Assembly (NCBI GenBank): GCA_963850415.1
Contig: CAWKLE010000003.1
Span: 992,001-1,056,000 of the forward strand
Source: VAXT01 sp963850415
Lineage (GTDB): Bacteria > Actinomycetota > Thermoleophilia > Gaiellales > Gaiellaceae
Direction of reading: 5' to 3'
DNA length: 64,000 nucleotides
Shown here in pieces: positions 40,960 to 49,991 of this stretch (within the stretch, counting starts at the first letter, position 1; each line of letters opens with the position of its first letter). A program made the translations under genes and the position numbers. The notes under the pieces are model-generated. The model was not told where the DNA came from and did not search any database. It saw nothing but the letters and a program-made list of their open reading frames with translations.

Positions 40960-42675
40960 TCAGCCGCTCGTGTCCTGCGCGTGATACTCGGCCAGTAGGC
41001 GCTGCTCGTCGTCGCGCTTCGGGAACATGAAGAAGACGAGAATTGCTCCGATCAGGACCGCGACGATACCGGCCGTGTAGGCCCACTGGTCTCCCTGGAG
41101 AAAAGCGGTCTTGGCACCCGAGATGATTGCGTCCTGTTGCGACGATGGGTATCGCGAAGCCGTGTCCGCTGCGCTCGAGAACGACTTGGTCAACTCGGCC
41201 TGCGTGCTCGAGGTCACATCCTTGCCGGAGCTCGAGATCAGCGATCCCGCGGCGGTTGCGTAGCCCGCGGTGAGCAACGCTCCGAAGATCGACTGCATGA
41301 TCGCGCCGCCCAGGTCGCGCTGGAGGTCGGCGGTGCCCGAGGCCATGCCGGCGCGCCTGACCGGCACAGAGCCGGTGAGCGAATGCGATGCGGGCGTGCC
41401 GGCGAACCCGACACCGATGCCGATGAAGATGTAGGCGATCGCGATCTCCCAGTACGAGCTGCCCTCCTTCCAGAGGACCAGCATGGTGATGAAGGCCAGC
41501 AGGAGGAACACGTAGCCGCACAGCAGCGTGAAGCGGGCGCCGCGTGCCTCGACGAGCTTGGCGGAGCGCGGTGCGACGAGCACCATGAACACCACGGCCG
41601 GCAGGATCGCTGCGCCCGCCTGGAGCGTCGAGTAGCCGAGGACGTTCTGAAGGTACTGCTGGCTCACGAAGGCCGCACCCATCAGCGAGCCGAACACGAT
41701 CACCCCGGCGCAGGCCGCCACCCAGAAGACGCGGCGGGAGGCGACGTCCAGGTCGTAGAGCGGGTTCTCCGCGCGGCGTTGACGGAGGTAGAACGCGACC
41801 AGCGCCAGCACCGCAATGGCCGCGAGCGCGAGGGTCAGCGTGCCCTTGTTCGGAACCGGTGCAAAGTTGATCGCGAGAATCAGACCACCGACCAGGACGA
41901 GCGAGAGGATCCCGCCGAGGTTGTCGACCGCCTCCGTGGACTCGTTCACGTGTGCAGGGACGAACAGCCACGCGAGCACGAGCGCGGCGACCGCCAGCGG
42001 CAGGGTGATCAGGAACACCGATCCCCAGTAGAAGTGCTCCAGAAGAAAGCCTGAGGAGAGTGGTCCAAGCATGGCGATCGCGCCGCCGAGCGCCGACCAC
42101 AATGCGATCGACTTGGTACGGCCCGGCCCCGCCCAGAGAGCGGTGATCAGCGCCAGCGTGGTCGGGTAGGCCATCCCTGCGGCCAAGCCCCCGCCGAGCC
42201 GTGCAAGGAAGAGGACGACGTCAGAGGGTGCGAACGCGGCGAGCAGAGACATCGGGATCGCCAACGCCGTTCCTATCAGGAGCATCACCTTGCGGCCGTA
42301 GCGGTCGCCGAGGGCGCCCAGCCACAGCACCGAGCACGCGAGCCCGAGCGAGTAGCCGACGGCGATCAAGTCGAGGGTCGTCTGGGACGAATCGAAATGC
42401 TTGCCGATGTCCGGCAGAGCGACGTTGGCCACGGACAGGTTCAGGTTCGCGACCCCCGCCACGACAATCAGGGCGGTGAGAACGAGTCCGGCGCGCTCTG
42501 GAGCGGTCGAGGCGTCGTCGCTCGCGCGTGCGGCCGCACCGGGTGCAGTGGCTGCGGCGGATTCGCTCACGCTCTCACCAGCCTTGGCGCCGGCCCGAGC
42601 CCACGCATCGTCCGGTTGGGATGAACCACGCCGCACATTCTGTGCGACCGTAGCCGCTGTGTCCGAGCCGGTCAC
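40960..42675 (-). CDS. MFS multidrug exporter, EmrB/QacA (DHA2) type
   Basis: GTG start at 42675 gives 571 residues, with a long Ala/Ser/Glu-rich cytosolic N-terminus (~1-60) that may be partly artefactual if a later start is used. About 14 hydrophobic helices follow. Motifs include ANLNLSVANVALPDIGKHF (D1), LGALGDRYGRKVMLL (A), and LARLGGGLAAGMAYPTTLALI (B). An extracytosolic loop of ~50 residues near 460-510 is rich in Ser and Thr. It would export drugs or metabolites by proton antiport. It is divergent from the NDH-2 gene. Confidence 0.9.
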   Translation of the reverse strand: MTGSDTAATVAQNVRRGSSQPDDAWARAGAKAGESVSESAAATAPGAAARASDDASTAPERAGLVLTALIVVAGVANLNLSVANVALPDIGKHFDSSQTTLDLIAVGYSLGLACSVLWLGALGDRYGRKVMLLIGTALAIPMSLLAAFAPSDVVLFLARLGGGLAAGMAYPTTLALITALWAGPGRTKSIALWSALGGAIAMLGPLSSGFLLEHFYWGSVFLITLPLAVAALVLAWLFVPAHVNESTEAVDNLGGILSLVLVGGLILAINFAPVPNKGTLTLALAAIAVLALVAFYLRQRRAENPLYDLDVASRRVFWVAACAGVIVFGSLMGAAFVSQQYLQNVLGYSTLQAGAAILPAVVFMVLVAPRSAKLVEARGARFTLLCGYVFLLLAFITMLVLWKEGSSYWEIAIAYIFIGIGVGFAGTPASHSLTGSVPVRRAGMASGTADLQRDLGGAIMQSIFGALLTAGYATAAGSLISSSGKDVTSSTQAELTKSFSSAADTASRYPSSQQDAIISGAKTAFLQGDQWAYTAGIVAVLIGAILVFFMFPKRDDEQRLLAEYHAQDTSG

Positions 42676-42774
42676 TCCTGCCGAAGTGGCGCATGTGGTC
42701 GTGCACGGCCAACGCGCGCCTAGTTCGCGCCTTCATCCACTTGGGGTGAGCGAGCGTGCTCTGCTGCCCGTACC

Positions 42775-44049
42775 GTGAGTGAAGTGAGCGAGCGAGCGGA
42801 CAAGGCGCGGCCGCGCGTCCTCGTGCTCGGCGGCGGCTTCGCCGGGATCGGCGCAGCCCAGAAGCTGCACAAGAGCGACGTCGACGTCGTGCTCGTCGAC
42901 AAGAACGACTACCACACCTTCCAACCGCTCCTGTACCAGGTGGCCACAGGGCTCCTCGAGCAGCCCGCCGTCGGCCATCCGGTCCGCGACCTGTTCCACA
43001 AGCAGGACAACGCGCGGATCCACAAGGACCGTGTCGCCGCGATCGACCTGGAAGCGCGCGAGGTGAAGTTCGACGAGCTCGGGCCTCTGGGCTACGACTA
43101 CCTCGTCCTCGGGCTCGGCGCAGAGGTCAACTTCTTCGGCGTCGAGGGTGCAGTCGAGAATGCGTTCCCGATGTACACGCTCAGCGACGCCGTGCGGCTC
43201 AAGAACCAGGTCCTGCGACTGTGGGAGGCCGCGGACAAGGATCCTGCGCTGATCGACGACGGGGCACTGAATGTCGTCGTCGTCGGCGGGGGGCCGACGG
43301 GTGTGGAGACGGCGGGAGCGCTTGCGGAGCTCTATACCGGCGAGTTCCGCAAGGACTACCCCGACATCGACGCGAGCCAGGCCCGGATCACGCTCGTCGA
43401 GGCCGGCCCGGAGATCTTCTCGATGTTCAAGCCGGAAATCAGGAACTACGCCGTCGAGGCACTCACGAAGCGCGGCGTCGAGGTGACGACCGGCGAGGTG
43501 GTCGAGTCGATCACGCCGAAGCGCGTCAAGCTCAAGTCGGGCAAGGAGCTCAAAGCGCACACACTCGTCTGGGGTGCAGGTCTCCAGGGCAATGCGCTTG
43601 TCCAGTCGCTCGGGCTCGACCTCGAGCGTGGGAACCGGATCGCTGTCGACGACGAGCTCCGCCTTGCGTCTCACCCCGAGGTGTTCGTCGTCGGTGACGT
43701 TGCGGCGATCACCGACTCGAAGACGCAGCAGGTCCTGCCGCAACTTGGCTCGGTGGCGCTCCAGTCCGGCGAGCACGCCGGCGAAACGATCGCCCAGCTC
43801 GTCGAGGGCAAGGAGCCCAAGCCTTTCAAGTACCACGACAAGGGCACGATGGCGATGATCGGACGCGGCGCGGCGGTCGTTCAGATGATGGGCGGGAGGA
43901 CGATGAAGGGCAAGACCGCGCAGTTGGCCTGGGGGACCGTCCATCTCGCGCTGCTTCCGACGAACGAGAGCCGCGCCAAGGCGATTGTCGACTGGGCCGG
44001 CGCGGGGCTCACGCACCAGCGCTCGGCTCGGATCAGCGTCGAGACGTGA
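42775..44049 (+). CDS. ndh: Type II NADH dehydrogenase (NDH-2)
   Basis: GTG start; 424 residues. Two Rossmann folds are visible: VLVLGGGFAGIGAAQ binds FAD and VVVVGGGPTGVETAGALAEL binds NADH. FVVGDVAAI is the second FAD contact strand. The VDKNDYHTFQPLLYQVATG stretch is typical of NDH-2. The C-terminus (TMAMIGRGAAVVQM and following) supplies the membrane-peripheral quinone end. It passes electrons from NADH to the quinone pool without proton pumping. It leads a run of overlapping genes for carbohydrate metabolism, and with the bd oxidase at 52-58 kb it could form a non-pumping respiratory branch. Confidence 0.92.
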   Translation: MSEVSERADKARPRVLVLGGGFAGIGAAQKLHKSDVDVVLVDKNDYHTFQPLLYQVATGLLEQPAVGHPVRDLFHKQDNARIHKDRVAAIDLEAREVKFDELGPLGYDYLVLGLGAEVNFFGVEGAVENAFPMYTLSDAVRLKNQVLRLWEAADKDPALIDDGALNVVVVGGGPTGVETAGALAELYTGEFRKDYPDIDASQARITLVEAGPEIFSMFKPEIRNYAVEALTKRGVEVTTGEVVESITPKRVKLKSGKELKAHTLVWGAGLQGNALVQSLGLDLERGNRIAVDDELRLASHPEVFVVGDVAAITDSKTQQVLPQLGSVALQSGEHAGETIAQLVEGKEPKPFKYHDKGTMAMIGRGAAVVQMMGGRTMKGKTAQLAWGTVHLALLPTNESRAKAIVDWAGAGLTHQRSARISVET

Positions 44050-44378
44050 CTGACGCCGCAGGCGAGCTCTTCGAGCGGCTCGGCACCGTCGAGCGACTAC
44101 CGCTCCTCAAGCGGGCGAGCGGCACCATGCTTCTCGAGCTCACGGGCGGCAAGCGGCTGGAGCGTTGGCGGATCACCGTCGACAAGGGCGCGGTCGCCGT
44201 GGCCCGCGGGAACGGGCCGGCCGACTGCGTCCTGCGGGCCGATCGGAAGCTGTTTGCGCGGATGGCATCCGGAAAGGTGAACGCGTTTGCGGCGGTGCTG
44301 CGCGGCGCGGTAACGATCGAAGGCGACCCGAGGCTGCTCGTTCTCTTCCAACGGCTGCTTCCCGGTCCTCGGTCATGA
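44046..44378 (+). CDS. SCP2 sterol-carrier-like domain protein
   Basis: GTG 44046 overlaps the NDH-2 stop. The 110-residue chain has SCP2 features: GTMLLELTGGKRLERWRITVDKGAVAVARGNGPADCVLRADRKLFARMASGKVNAFAAVLRGAVTIEGDPRLL. SCP2 proteins bind lipids or acyl chains in a hydrophobic tunnel. Its tight linkage to NDH-2 upstream and the debranching enzyme downstream (ATGA overlap) makes it a constant operon member. Its partner lipid is not known. Confidence 0.85.
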   Translation: MTDAAGELFERLGTVERLPLLKRASGTMLLELTGGKRLERWRITVDKGAVAVARGNGPADCVLRADRKLFARMASGKVNAFAAVLRGAVTIEGDPRLLVLFQRLLPGPRS

Positions 44379-46411
44379 GCGACGAGCTCGTCAAGATCCT
44401 GGACGGCAACACCTTCGTCGTCAGCGACGACTCCGGCGACATCGAGGCGTCGCTGACCGACCCGACCGGGCTGTTCTCGTTCGACACGCGTTTCCTCTCG
44501 AAGTGGGTCCTGACCGTCGACGACGTGCGGCTGAACGCACTTTCCGTCGACGACCTCCAGTACTTCGAGACCCGCTTCTTCCTCGTGCCGGGAACTGGAA
44601 CCGTGTATATCGACGCAAAGTTGTCGGTGATCAGGCAGCGCGCCGTCGCGAACGGTTTCCGCGAGGTGCTGACGATCCTCAACCACGACGAGAAGCCGGT
44701 CCGGCTGCGGGTGCGGATCGAAGCGGCCAGCGATTTCGCCGACCTGTTCGAGGTCAAGGACGCGCTCAAGAAGAAGGGCCGCTACGCGAACCGCGTCGAG
44801 CGAGGTTCGCTCCGGCTCGGCTACGAGCGCGAGACCTTCAGGCGGTGGACGCTGATCTCGAGCAGCGAGCGCGCCAAAGTCGACGAGAACGGGCTGACCT
44901 TCGAGCTCAGGATTCCCGCGCACGGCGAGTGGGCGACCGAGCTCGACGTCGTGGTCGGGATCCCGGGGTACGAAGCGTTCGAGGTGCGGAAAGGAGGCCG
45001 GCGCAAGACGATGGAGGCGGACCTCGACCGCTGGCTCGCCTCCGCCCCGCGCATCGCCGGAGACTGGGAGCCGCTGAAGCGGACGTACAGCCGCAGTCTC
45101 GTCGACCTCGCCGCGCTGCGGTTCGCGCCCCCCGTCACCGGGGGTCGGAGCCTGCCGGCGGCTGGGTTGCCCTGGTTCATGACCATGTTCGGCCGGGACA
45201 GCATCTTCACGAGCCTCCAGGCGCTCCCGTTCACGCCGGAGCTCGCGGCGACGACGTTGATGGCGCTCGGCGAGTGGCAGGGGACGAGGCTCGACGACTT
45301 CCGGGACGAGGACCCGGGCCGGATCCTGCACGAGATGCGTTACGGCGAGCTGTCCGCGTTCGAAGAGCGGCCGCACTCGCCGTACTACGGCTGCGCGGAC
45401 GCCACGCCGCTGTATGTCGTGCTGCTCGACGAGTACGAACGCTGGACAGGCGATCGCAAGCTCGTTCGCGATCTCGAGTACGAGGCGCGGGCGGCACTCG
45501 CCTGGATCGACGAGTACGCCGACCTCCAGGGCAACGGCTACATCTGGTACCGGCGTCGCAATGAGGAGACGGGGCTCGAGAACCAGTGCTGGAAGGACTC
45601 GTGGGACTCGATTTCGTACCGCGACGGGCGGCTGCCCGGCTTCCCGCGCGCGACGTGCGAGCTCCAGGGGTACGCGTACGACGCGAAGATGCGCGGCGCC
45701 CGGCTCGCGAGGAGCGTCTGGAAGGATCCGGACTTCGCGGACGAGCTCGAGCGGCAGGCGGCCGACCTCAAGCGCCGCTTCAACCGCGACTTCTGGGTCG
45801 AGGACGACGAGTACTTCGCGCTCGCGCTCGACCTCGAGGGAAAACAGGTCGACGCGCTGGCCTCGAACAACGGTCATCTGCTCTGGAGCGGGATTGTCGA
45901 CAAGTCGAAGGCGAAGGCGGTCGTCAGGCACCTGATGGGGCCGAGGCTCTTCGGCGGCTGGGGCGTGCGCACGCTGGCCGAGGGCGAAGCGCGCTTCAAC
46001 CCGATCGGCTACCACGTCGGCACGGTCTGGCCGTTCGACAACTCGTTCATCGCGTGGGGCTTGCGGCGGTACGGTTTCAAGGACGAGGCGGCGACAATTG
46101 CGGCCGGGATCCTCGATGCGGCGGAGTTTTTCGACGGTCGCCTGCCCGAGGCGTTCGGCGGTTACGAGCGCGAGCAGACCAAATACCCGGTGCAGTACCC
46201 GACCGCTTGCAGCCCGCAAGCGTGGTCGACCGGGACGCCGCTGCTCCTATTGCGGACGATGCTCGGGCTCGAGCCGCTCGGCGAGCACCTCGTCGTCGAC
46301 CCTGCGCTGCCCGCCGGGATCGGCCATCTCGAGCTGCTCGACATCCCCGGACGCTGGGGCCGGGTCGACGCGTTCGGGCGCGGTCGCGTCGAAGTCGAGG
46401 CCCGGCGCTGA
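44375..46411 (+). CDS. Amylo-alpha-1,6-glucosidase/glycogen-debranching-type enzyme
   Basis: ATG 44375 overlaps the SCP2 stop. The 678-residue enzyme has an N-terminal GDE_N-like beta-rich domain (~1-230; FVVSDDSGDIEASLTDPTGLFSFDTRFLSKW) and a C-terminal (alpha/alpha)6 domain. Typical stretches are LPWFMTMFGRDSIFTSLQALPF, QGNGYIWYRRRNEETGLENQCWKDSWDSI, and FNPIGYHVGTVWPFDNSFIAWGLRRYG. Catalytic Asp/Glu residues lie in these blocks as in the MGH1-like/GDE_C group. The family removes alpha-1,6 branches or hydrolyses related glucosides; the precise substrate here is uncertain. A palindrome pair follows before zwf. Confidence 0.88.
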   Translation: MSDELVKILDGNTFVVSDDSGDIEASLTDPTGLFSFDTRFLSKWVLTVDDVRLNALSVDDLQYFETRFFLVPGTGTVYIDAKLSVIRQRAVANGFREVLTILNHDEKPVRLRVRIEAASDFADLFEVKDALKKKGRYANRVERGSLRLGYERETFRRWTLISSSERAKVDENGLTFELRIPAHGEWATELDVVVGIPGYEAFEVRKGGRRKTMEADLDRWLASAPRIAGDWEPLKRTYSRSLVDLAALRFAPPVTGGRSLPAAGLPWFMTMFGRDSIFTSLQALPFTPELAATTLMALGEWQGTRLDDFRDEDPGRILHEMRYGELSAFEERPHSPYYGCADATPLYVVLLDEYERWTGDRKLVRDLEYEARAALAWIDEYADLQGNGYIWYRRRNEETGLENQCWKDSWDSISYRDGRLPGFPRATCELQGYAYDAKMRGARLARSVWKDPDFADELERQAADLKRRFNRDFWVEDDEYFALALDLEGKQVDALASNNGHLLWSGIVDKSKAKAVVRHLMGPRLFGGWGVRTLAEGEARFNPIGYHVGTVWPFDNSFIAWGLRRYGFKDEAATIAAGILDAAEFFDGRLPEAFGGYEREQTKYPVQYPTACSPQAWSTGTPLLLLRTMLGLEPLGEHLVVDPALPAGIGHLELLDIPGRWGRVDAFGRGRVEVEARR

Positions 46412-46423
46412 CGACGAGCGCAG

Positions 46424-46557
46424 TTCCGGGGTCAGACCCCTTTACAAGTTGTCCCCAGGACTCGCGCGCCCGGCCGCCTGTTTGAGCCAAAGCCAGCTTC
46501 TGCGTGAGCGTTCGGTCAGGAAGCCGGCACGCATTTGGAGCGGGGTCTGACCCCAGG
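46424..46557. repeat. REP/MITE-like element bounded by inverted palindromes
   Basis: GGGGTCAGACCCC (46428-46440) and GGGGTCTGACCCC (46542-46554) are exact reverse complements and bound about 130 bp. Each arm is itself a near-perfect palindrome. The sequence GGGGTC(A/T)GACCCC is one I recall from REP-like elements moved by Y1 (RAYT) transposases in diverse bacteria. No transposase is encoded nearby, so this would be a non-autonomous copy. It lies in the gap between the debranching enzyme and zwf and may also act as a hairpin in the mRNA. Confidence 0.6.
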
Positions 46558-46651
46558 TGAGGTGGTTCGGTCATCCCAAGTGGACGATGCGGCTGGGGCG
46601 CTCGCGGACGACGCTTGTCGGAGATTTGGTCGACGAGGAGGGAGACGGCGC

Positions 46652-48091
46652 ATGACGACGGCTGCACCCGAGGTTGAGGCGCGCGGAAGCGCGACAGAAG
46701 GTAGTTCCCAGAAGCCCGCGGACGTCTTCGTCGTCTTCGGGATCACGGGCGATCTGGCGAAGGTGATGACGTTCCACTCGCTGTACCGGCTCGAGCAGCG
46801 CGGCCTGCTCGACTGCCCGATTGTCGGGGTCGCAGTCGACGACTGGACGGTCGACCAGCTCAAGGACCGTGCACGCGAGTCGATCGAGGGCACCGGCGAG
46901 AAGCTCGACCCGAAAGTCTTCGACCGCTTCGCCGAGCGGCTCTCGTACGTCTCCGGCGACTTCGGCGAAGACGCGACCTACGAGCGGGTCGCGCAGGCGG
47001 TCGACGGAGCGAAGACACCAGTCTTCTACCTCGAGATCCCGCCGTTTCTCTTCGGCCGCGTCGTCAAGGGGCTCGCCGAGCAGGGGCTGACGAAGACCGG
47101 GCGCGTCGTGGTCGAGAAGCCGTTCGGGCACGACCTCGCCTCGGCCCGTGAGCTCGCCGCCGAGCTCCACCAGTACATCGACGAGTCGCAGCTCTACCGG
47201 ATCGATCACTACCTGGGGAAGATGGGCCTCGAGGAGATCCTCTACCTGCGCTTCGCGAACTCGATGCTCGAGCCGCTGTGGACCCGCAGTTACCTCGAGT
47301 CCGTGCAGATCACGATGGCCGAGGACTTCGGCGTCGACGATCGAGGCCACTTCTACGACCCGGTCGGCGCGCTGCGCGACGTCGTCGTCAACCACCTGAT
47401 GCAGGTCGTCGCCGCGTCGGCGATGGAGATTCCTTCCCGACGCGAGCCGGAGCTGATCAAGAACGCTCAGGTCGCACTCTTCCACGCCGTCGCCGATGCC
47501 GACCCGGCCCATTACGTCCGGGGCCAGTACGACGGCTACCTCGACGTCGACGGCGTCGCCGCGGGCTCGACGACCGAAACCTACGCTGCGCTGAGGCTCG
47601 AGATCGAGAACTGGCGCTGGGCCGGCGTGCCCTACTTCATCCGCACCGGCAAGCGACTCGCGGCCACTCAAACCGAACTTCGTCTCGTCTTCAAGCACGC
47701 GCCGAAGTTGGGGTTCCAGCTACGGCACGGCCCACCCGAGCCGAACCAACTCATCGTCAAGCTCGATCCGTCACCCGGCCTCAGGCTCGTCCTCGACGCG
47801 CACCGCGCCGATCGCGTCGGAACAGCTGCGATCGAGCTGGATATGGAGTTCGCGGCCGAGGGTGGCGAGGGTCCGACCCCGTACGAGGTGTTGCTGCACG
47901 CGGCGATGGTCGGCGACAGCACGCGCTTCACGCGTCAGGACGGGGTCGAGGAGACCTGGAGGATCATGCGGCCGCTGCTCGACGGGCCACCGCCGGTCCA
48001 CCCGTACGCGCCCGGCTCCTGGGGCCCCGCCGAGGCGGACGACCTCGTCGCCGGTCACGGCCGCTGGCACGAGCCGTGGATCGCGTCATGA
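46652..48091 (+). CDS. zwf: Glucose-6-phosphate dehydrogenase
   Basis: ATG 46652 with GGAGGGAG upstream; an earlier in-frame ATG at 46535 starts inside the REP-like element. The 479-residue enzyme has the nucleotide-binding motif GITGDLAK (30-37), EKPFGHD (155-161) and the active-site signature RIDHYLGK (183-190). The residue after the signature is Met rather than the common Glu, a small deviation. It oxidises glucose 6-phosphate to 6-phosphogluconolactone and makes NADPH. It overlaps the downstream GH15 gene by 4 bp, so glucose release from glycogen or trehalose and its oxidation appear coupled. Confidence 0.95.
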   Translation: MTTAAPEVEARGSATEGSSQKPADVFVVFGITGDLAKVMTFHSLYRLEQRGLLDCPIVGVAVDDWTVDQLKDRARESIEGTGEKLDPKVFDRFAERLSYVSGDFGEDATYERVAQAVDGAKTPVFYLEIPPFLFGRVVKGLAEQGLTKTGRVVVEKPFGHDLASARELAAELHQYIDESQLYRIDHYLGKMGLEEILYLRFANSMLEPLWTRSYLESVQITMAEDFGVDDRGHFYDPVGALRDVVVNHLMQVVAASAMEIPSRREPELIKNAQVALFHAVADADPAHYVRGQYDGYLDVDGVAAGSTTETYAALRLEIENWRWAGVPYFIRTGKRLAATQTELRLVFKHAPKLGFQLRHGPPEPNQLIVKLDPSPGLRLVLDAHRADRVGTAAIELDMEFAAEGGEGPTPYEVLLHAAMVGDSTRFTRQDGVEETWRIMRPLLDGPPPVHPYAPGSWGPAEADDLVAGHGRWHEPWIAS

Positions 48092-49980
48092 CCGCGGCCG
48101 CGGCCAAGGAGCGAATGCCCCAGAGCGCGGCGGCGCCCTCGCCGTTCCCGCCGATCGCCGAGTACGCGTTCCTGTCCGACTGCCACACCGGCGCGCTGAT
48201 CGCGTCCGATGGGGCGATCGACTGGCTCTGCATCCCACGCTTTGACTCGCCGAGCGTGTTCGGAAGCCTGCTCGATCGCGAGGCCGGCTTCTTCCGGCTC
48301 GCGCCGTTCGGGATCAACCATCCGACCTCGGTCGTCTACGTCCCCGGAACGAACGTCCTCGAGACGACCTGGAAGACGCCGAACGGCTGGATCGTCGTGC
48401 GCGACGCCCTGACGATGGGGCCGCGCGACCGCGAGGACACGGTCACGCCGCACACTCGCCCGCCGGCCGACGACGACGCCGATCACATGCTCGTGCGGAC
48501 AGTCGAGTGCCTCGAGGGGAACGTCGAGGTCGAGCTGATCTGTGAGCCGGCGTTCGACTACGGACGCGAGCCCGCGGCGTGGGAGCTCGTGGGGGACGAC
48601 CGGCACGCCGCCGACGCGAGCGGCGCCGGGCAGGCCTTTCGTCTGCAGACGGACCTCGCGCTGGGAATCGAGGGGAACCGCGTTCGTGCGCGACACGTGC
48701 TGCAGGAGGGCGAGCGCGCCTACTGCGTCCTGTCCTGGGAAGAGGGCTTCCTGGCGCCGGAGAACACGGACCAGGCCTGGGCGCGCATCGACGCGACGAT
48801 CCGCTTCTGGCGGGCCTGGCTGAGCCGCGCCCGGATCCCGGATCACCGCTTCCGCGACCCGGTCCAGCGCTCGGCGCTCACGATCAAGGGCCTCACGTTC
48901 ATGCCCACGGGGGCGACCGTGGCCGCGCTCACGACCTCGCTCCCGGAGACTCCGGGCGGAGAGCGGAACTGGGACTACCGCTACACCTGGATCCGGGACA
49001 CGACCTTCACCCTCCAGGCGCTGCACTACCTCAATTTGGACTGGGAGGCCGACGAGTTCATGCAGTTCGTCGCCGACGTCGAGCCGACCGACGACGGGTC
49101 GCTTCAGATCATGTACGGGATCGACGGCCGCCGTGACCTGACTGAGACGACGCGCGACGAGCTGACCGGCTACGCGGGGGCGCGGCCCGTGCGCATCGGC
49201 AACGGCGCGTTCGACCAGCGCCAGAACGACGTCTACGGGGCCGTTCTCGACTCGATCCTGCTGCACACGAAGAAGAGCGAGCGCCTGCCCCGGCGGCTCT
49301 GGCCGATCGTGGAGAGCCAGGCGGAATGCGCGACCAACGTCTGGCGGGAGCCGGATCAGGGGATCTGGGAGGCGCGCGGCAAGCCGCAGCACTACGTCTC
49401 CTCGAAGCTGATGTGCTGGGTCGCGCTCGACCGGGCGGCGCGGCTCGCCGAGCTGCGCGGGGACGGCGATCTCAAGGAGAAGTGGGCGGCCGTCGGGGAG
49501 GCGATCCGCGAGGACATCCTCACGCACGGCGTGGACAAGCGCGGCGTCCTGTGCCAGCACTACGACACGGACGCGCTCGACGCGTCGACGCTGCTGGCGG
49601 CGCTCTTCGAGTTCCTTCCCGGCGACGACGAGCGGCTGAAGGCGAGCGTGCTCGCGATCGCCGACGAGCTGACCGAGGACGGGTTCGTCCTGCGCTACAA
49701 GACCGACGAGACCGACGACGGCCTGTCCGGGAAAGAGGGCACGTTCCTGATCTGCTCGTTCTGGCTCGTCTCGGCGCTCGCGATCGTCGGTGAGCTGCAG
49801 CGGTCGAGGGACCTGATGGAGCGCCTGTTGCGCATCGCGTCTCCACTCGGTCTCTACGCCGAGGAGTTCGACGCGGAGACAGGGCGCCACCTGGGCAACT
49901 TCCCGCAGGCGTTCTCGCACCTGGCGCTGATGGAGGCCGCGGCGCGGATCATCGTGCCCGAAATGCTGGCGCAGTACTGA
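48088..49980 (+). CDS. GH15-family glycoside hydrolase (trehalase/glucoamylase-like)
   Basis: ATG 48088 overlaps the zwf stop. The 630-residue enzyme opens with the trehalase-like N-terminal domain (YAFLSDCHTGALIASDGAIDWLCIPRFDSPSVFGSLLD). The catalytic domain includes GGERNWDYRYTWIRDTTFTLQALHYL, QAECATNVWREPDQGIWEARGKPQHYVSSKLMCWVALDRA and EGTFLICSFWLVSALAIVGEL. This is the pattern of actinobacterial GH15 trehalases (as in mycobacteria) rather than secreted glucoamylases; no signal peptide is present. It would release glucose from trehalose in the cytosol. Substrate is inferred from family. Confidence 0.9.
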   Translation: MTAAAAKERMPQSAAAPSPFPPIAEYAFLSDCHTGALIASDGAIDWLCIPRFDSPSVFGSLLDREAGFFRLAPFGINHPTSVVYVPGTNVLETTWKTPNGWIVVRDALTMGPRDREDTVTPHTRPPADDDADHMLVRTVECLEGNVEVELICEPAFDYGREPAAWELVGDDRHAADASGAGQAFRLQTDLALGIEGNRVRARHVLQEGERAYCVLSWEEGFLAPENTDQAWARIDATIRFWRAWLSRARIPDHRFRDPVQRSALTIKGLTFMPTGATVAALTTSLPETPGGERNWDYRYTWIRDTTFTLQALHYLNLDWEADEFMQFVADVEPTDDGSLQIMYGIDGRRDLTETTRDELTGYAGARPVRIGNGAFDQRQNDVYGAVLDSILLHTKKSERLPRRLWPIVESQAECATNVWREPDQGIWEARGKPQHYVSSKLMCWVALDRAARLAELRGDGDLKEKWAAVGEAIREDILTHGVDKRGVLCQHYDTDALDASTLLAALFEFLPGDDERLKASVLAIADELTEDGFVLRYKTDETDDGLSGKEGTFLICSFWLVSALAIVGELQRSRDLMERLLRIASPLGLYAEEFDAETGRHLGNFPQAFSHLALMEAAARIIVPEMLAQY

Positions 49981-49991
49981 AAGGAGCCTCG

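Noticed and set aside
44033..46219. A 728-residue minus-strand open frame opposite the debranching-type enzyme
   Set aside because: It has no recognisable motif and low-complexity Arg/Glu/Pro content; the plus-strand frame has clear family motifs and overlaps its neighbours stop to start.
48055..49920. A 621-residue minus-strand open frame opposite the GH15 gene
   Set aside because: Same reasoning: a mirror of high-GC codon bias, no start site with ribosome-binding sequence and no domain.
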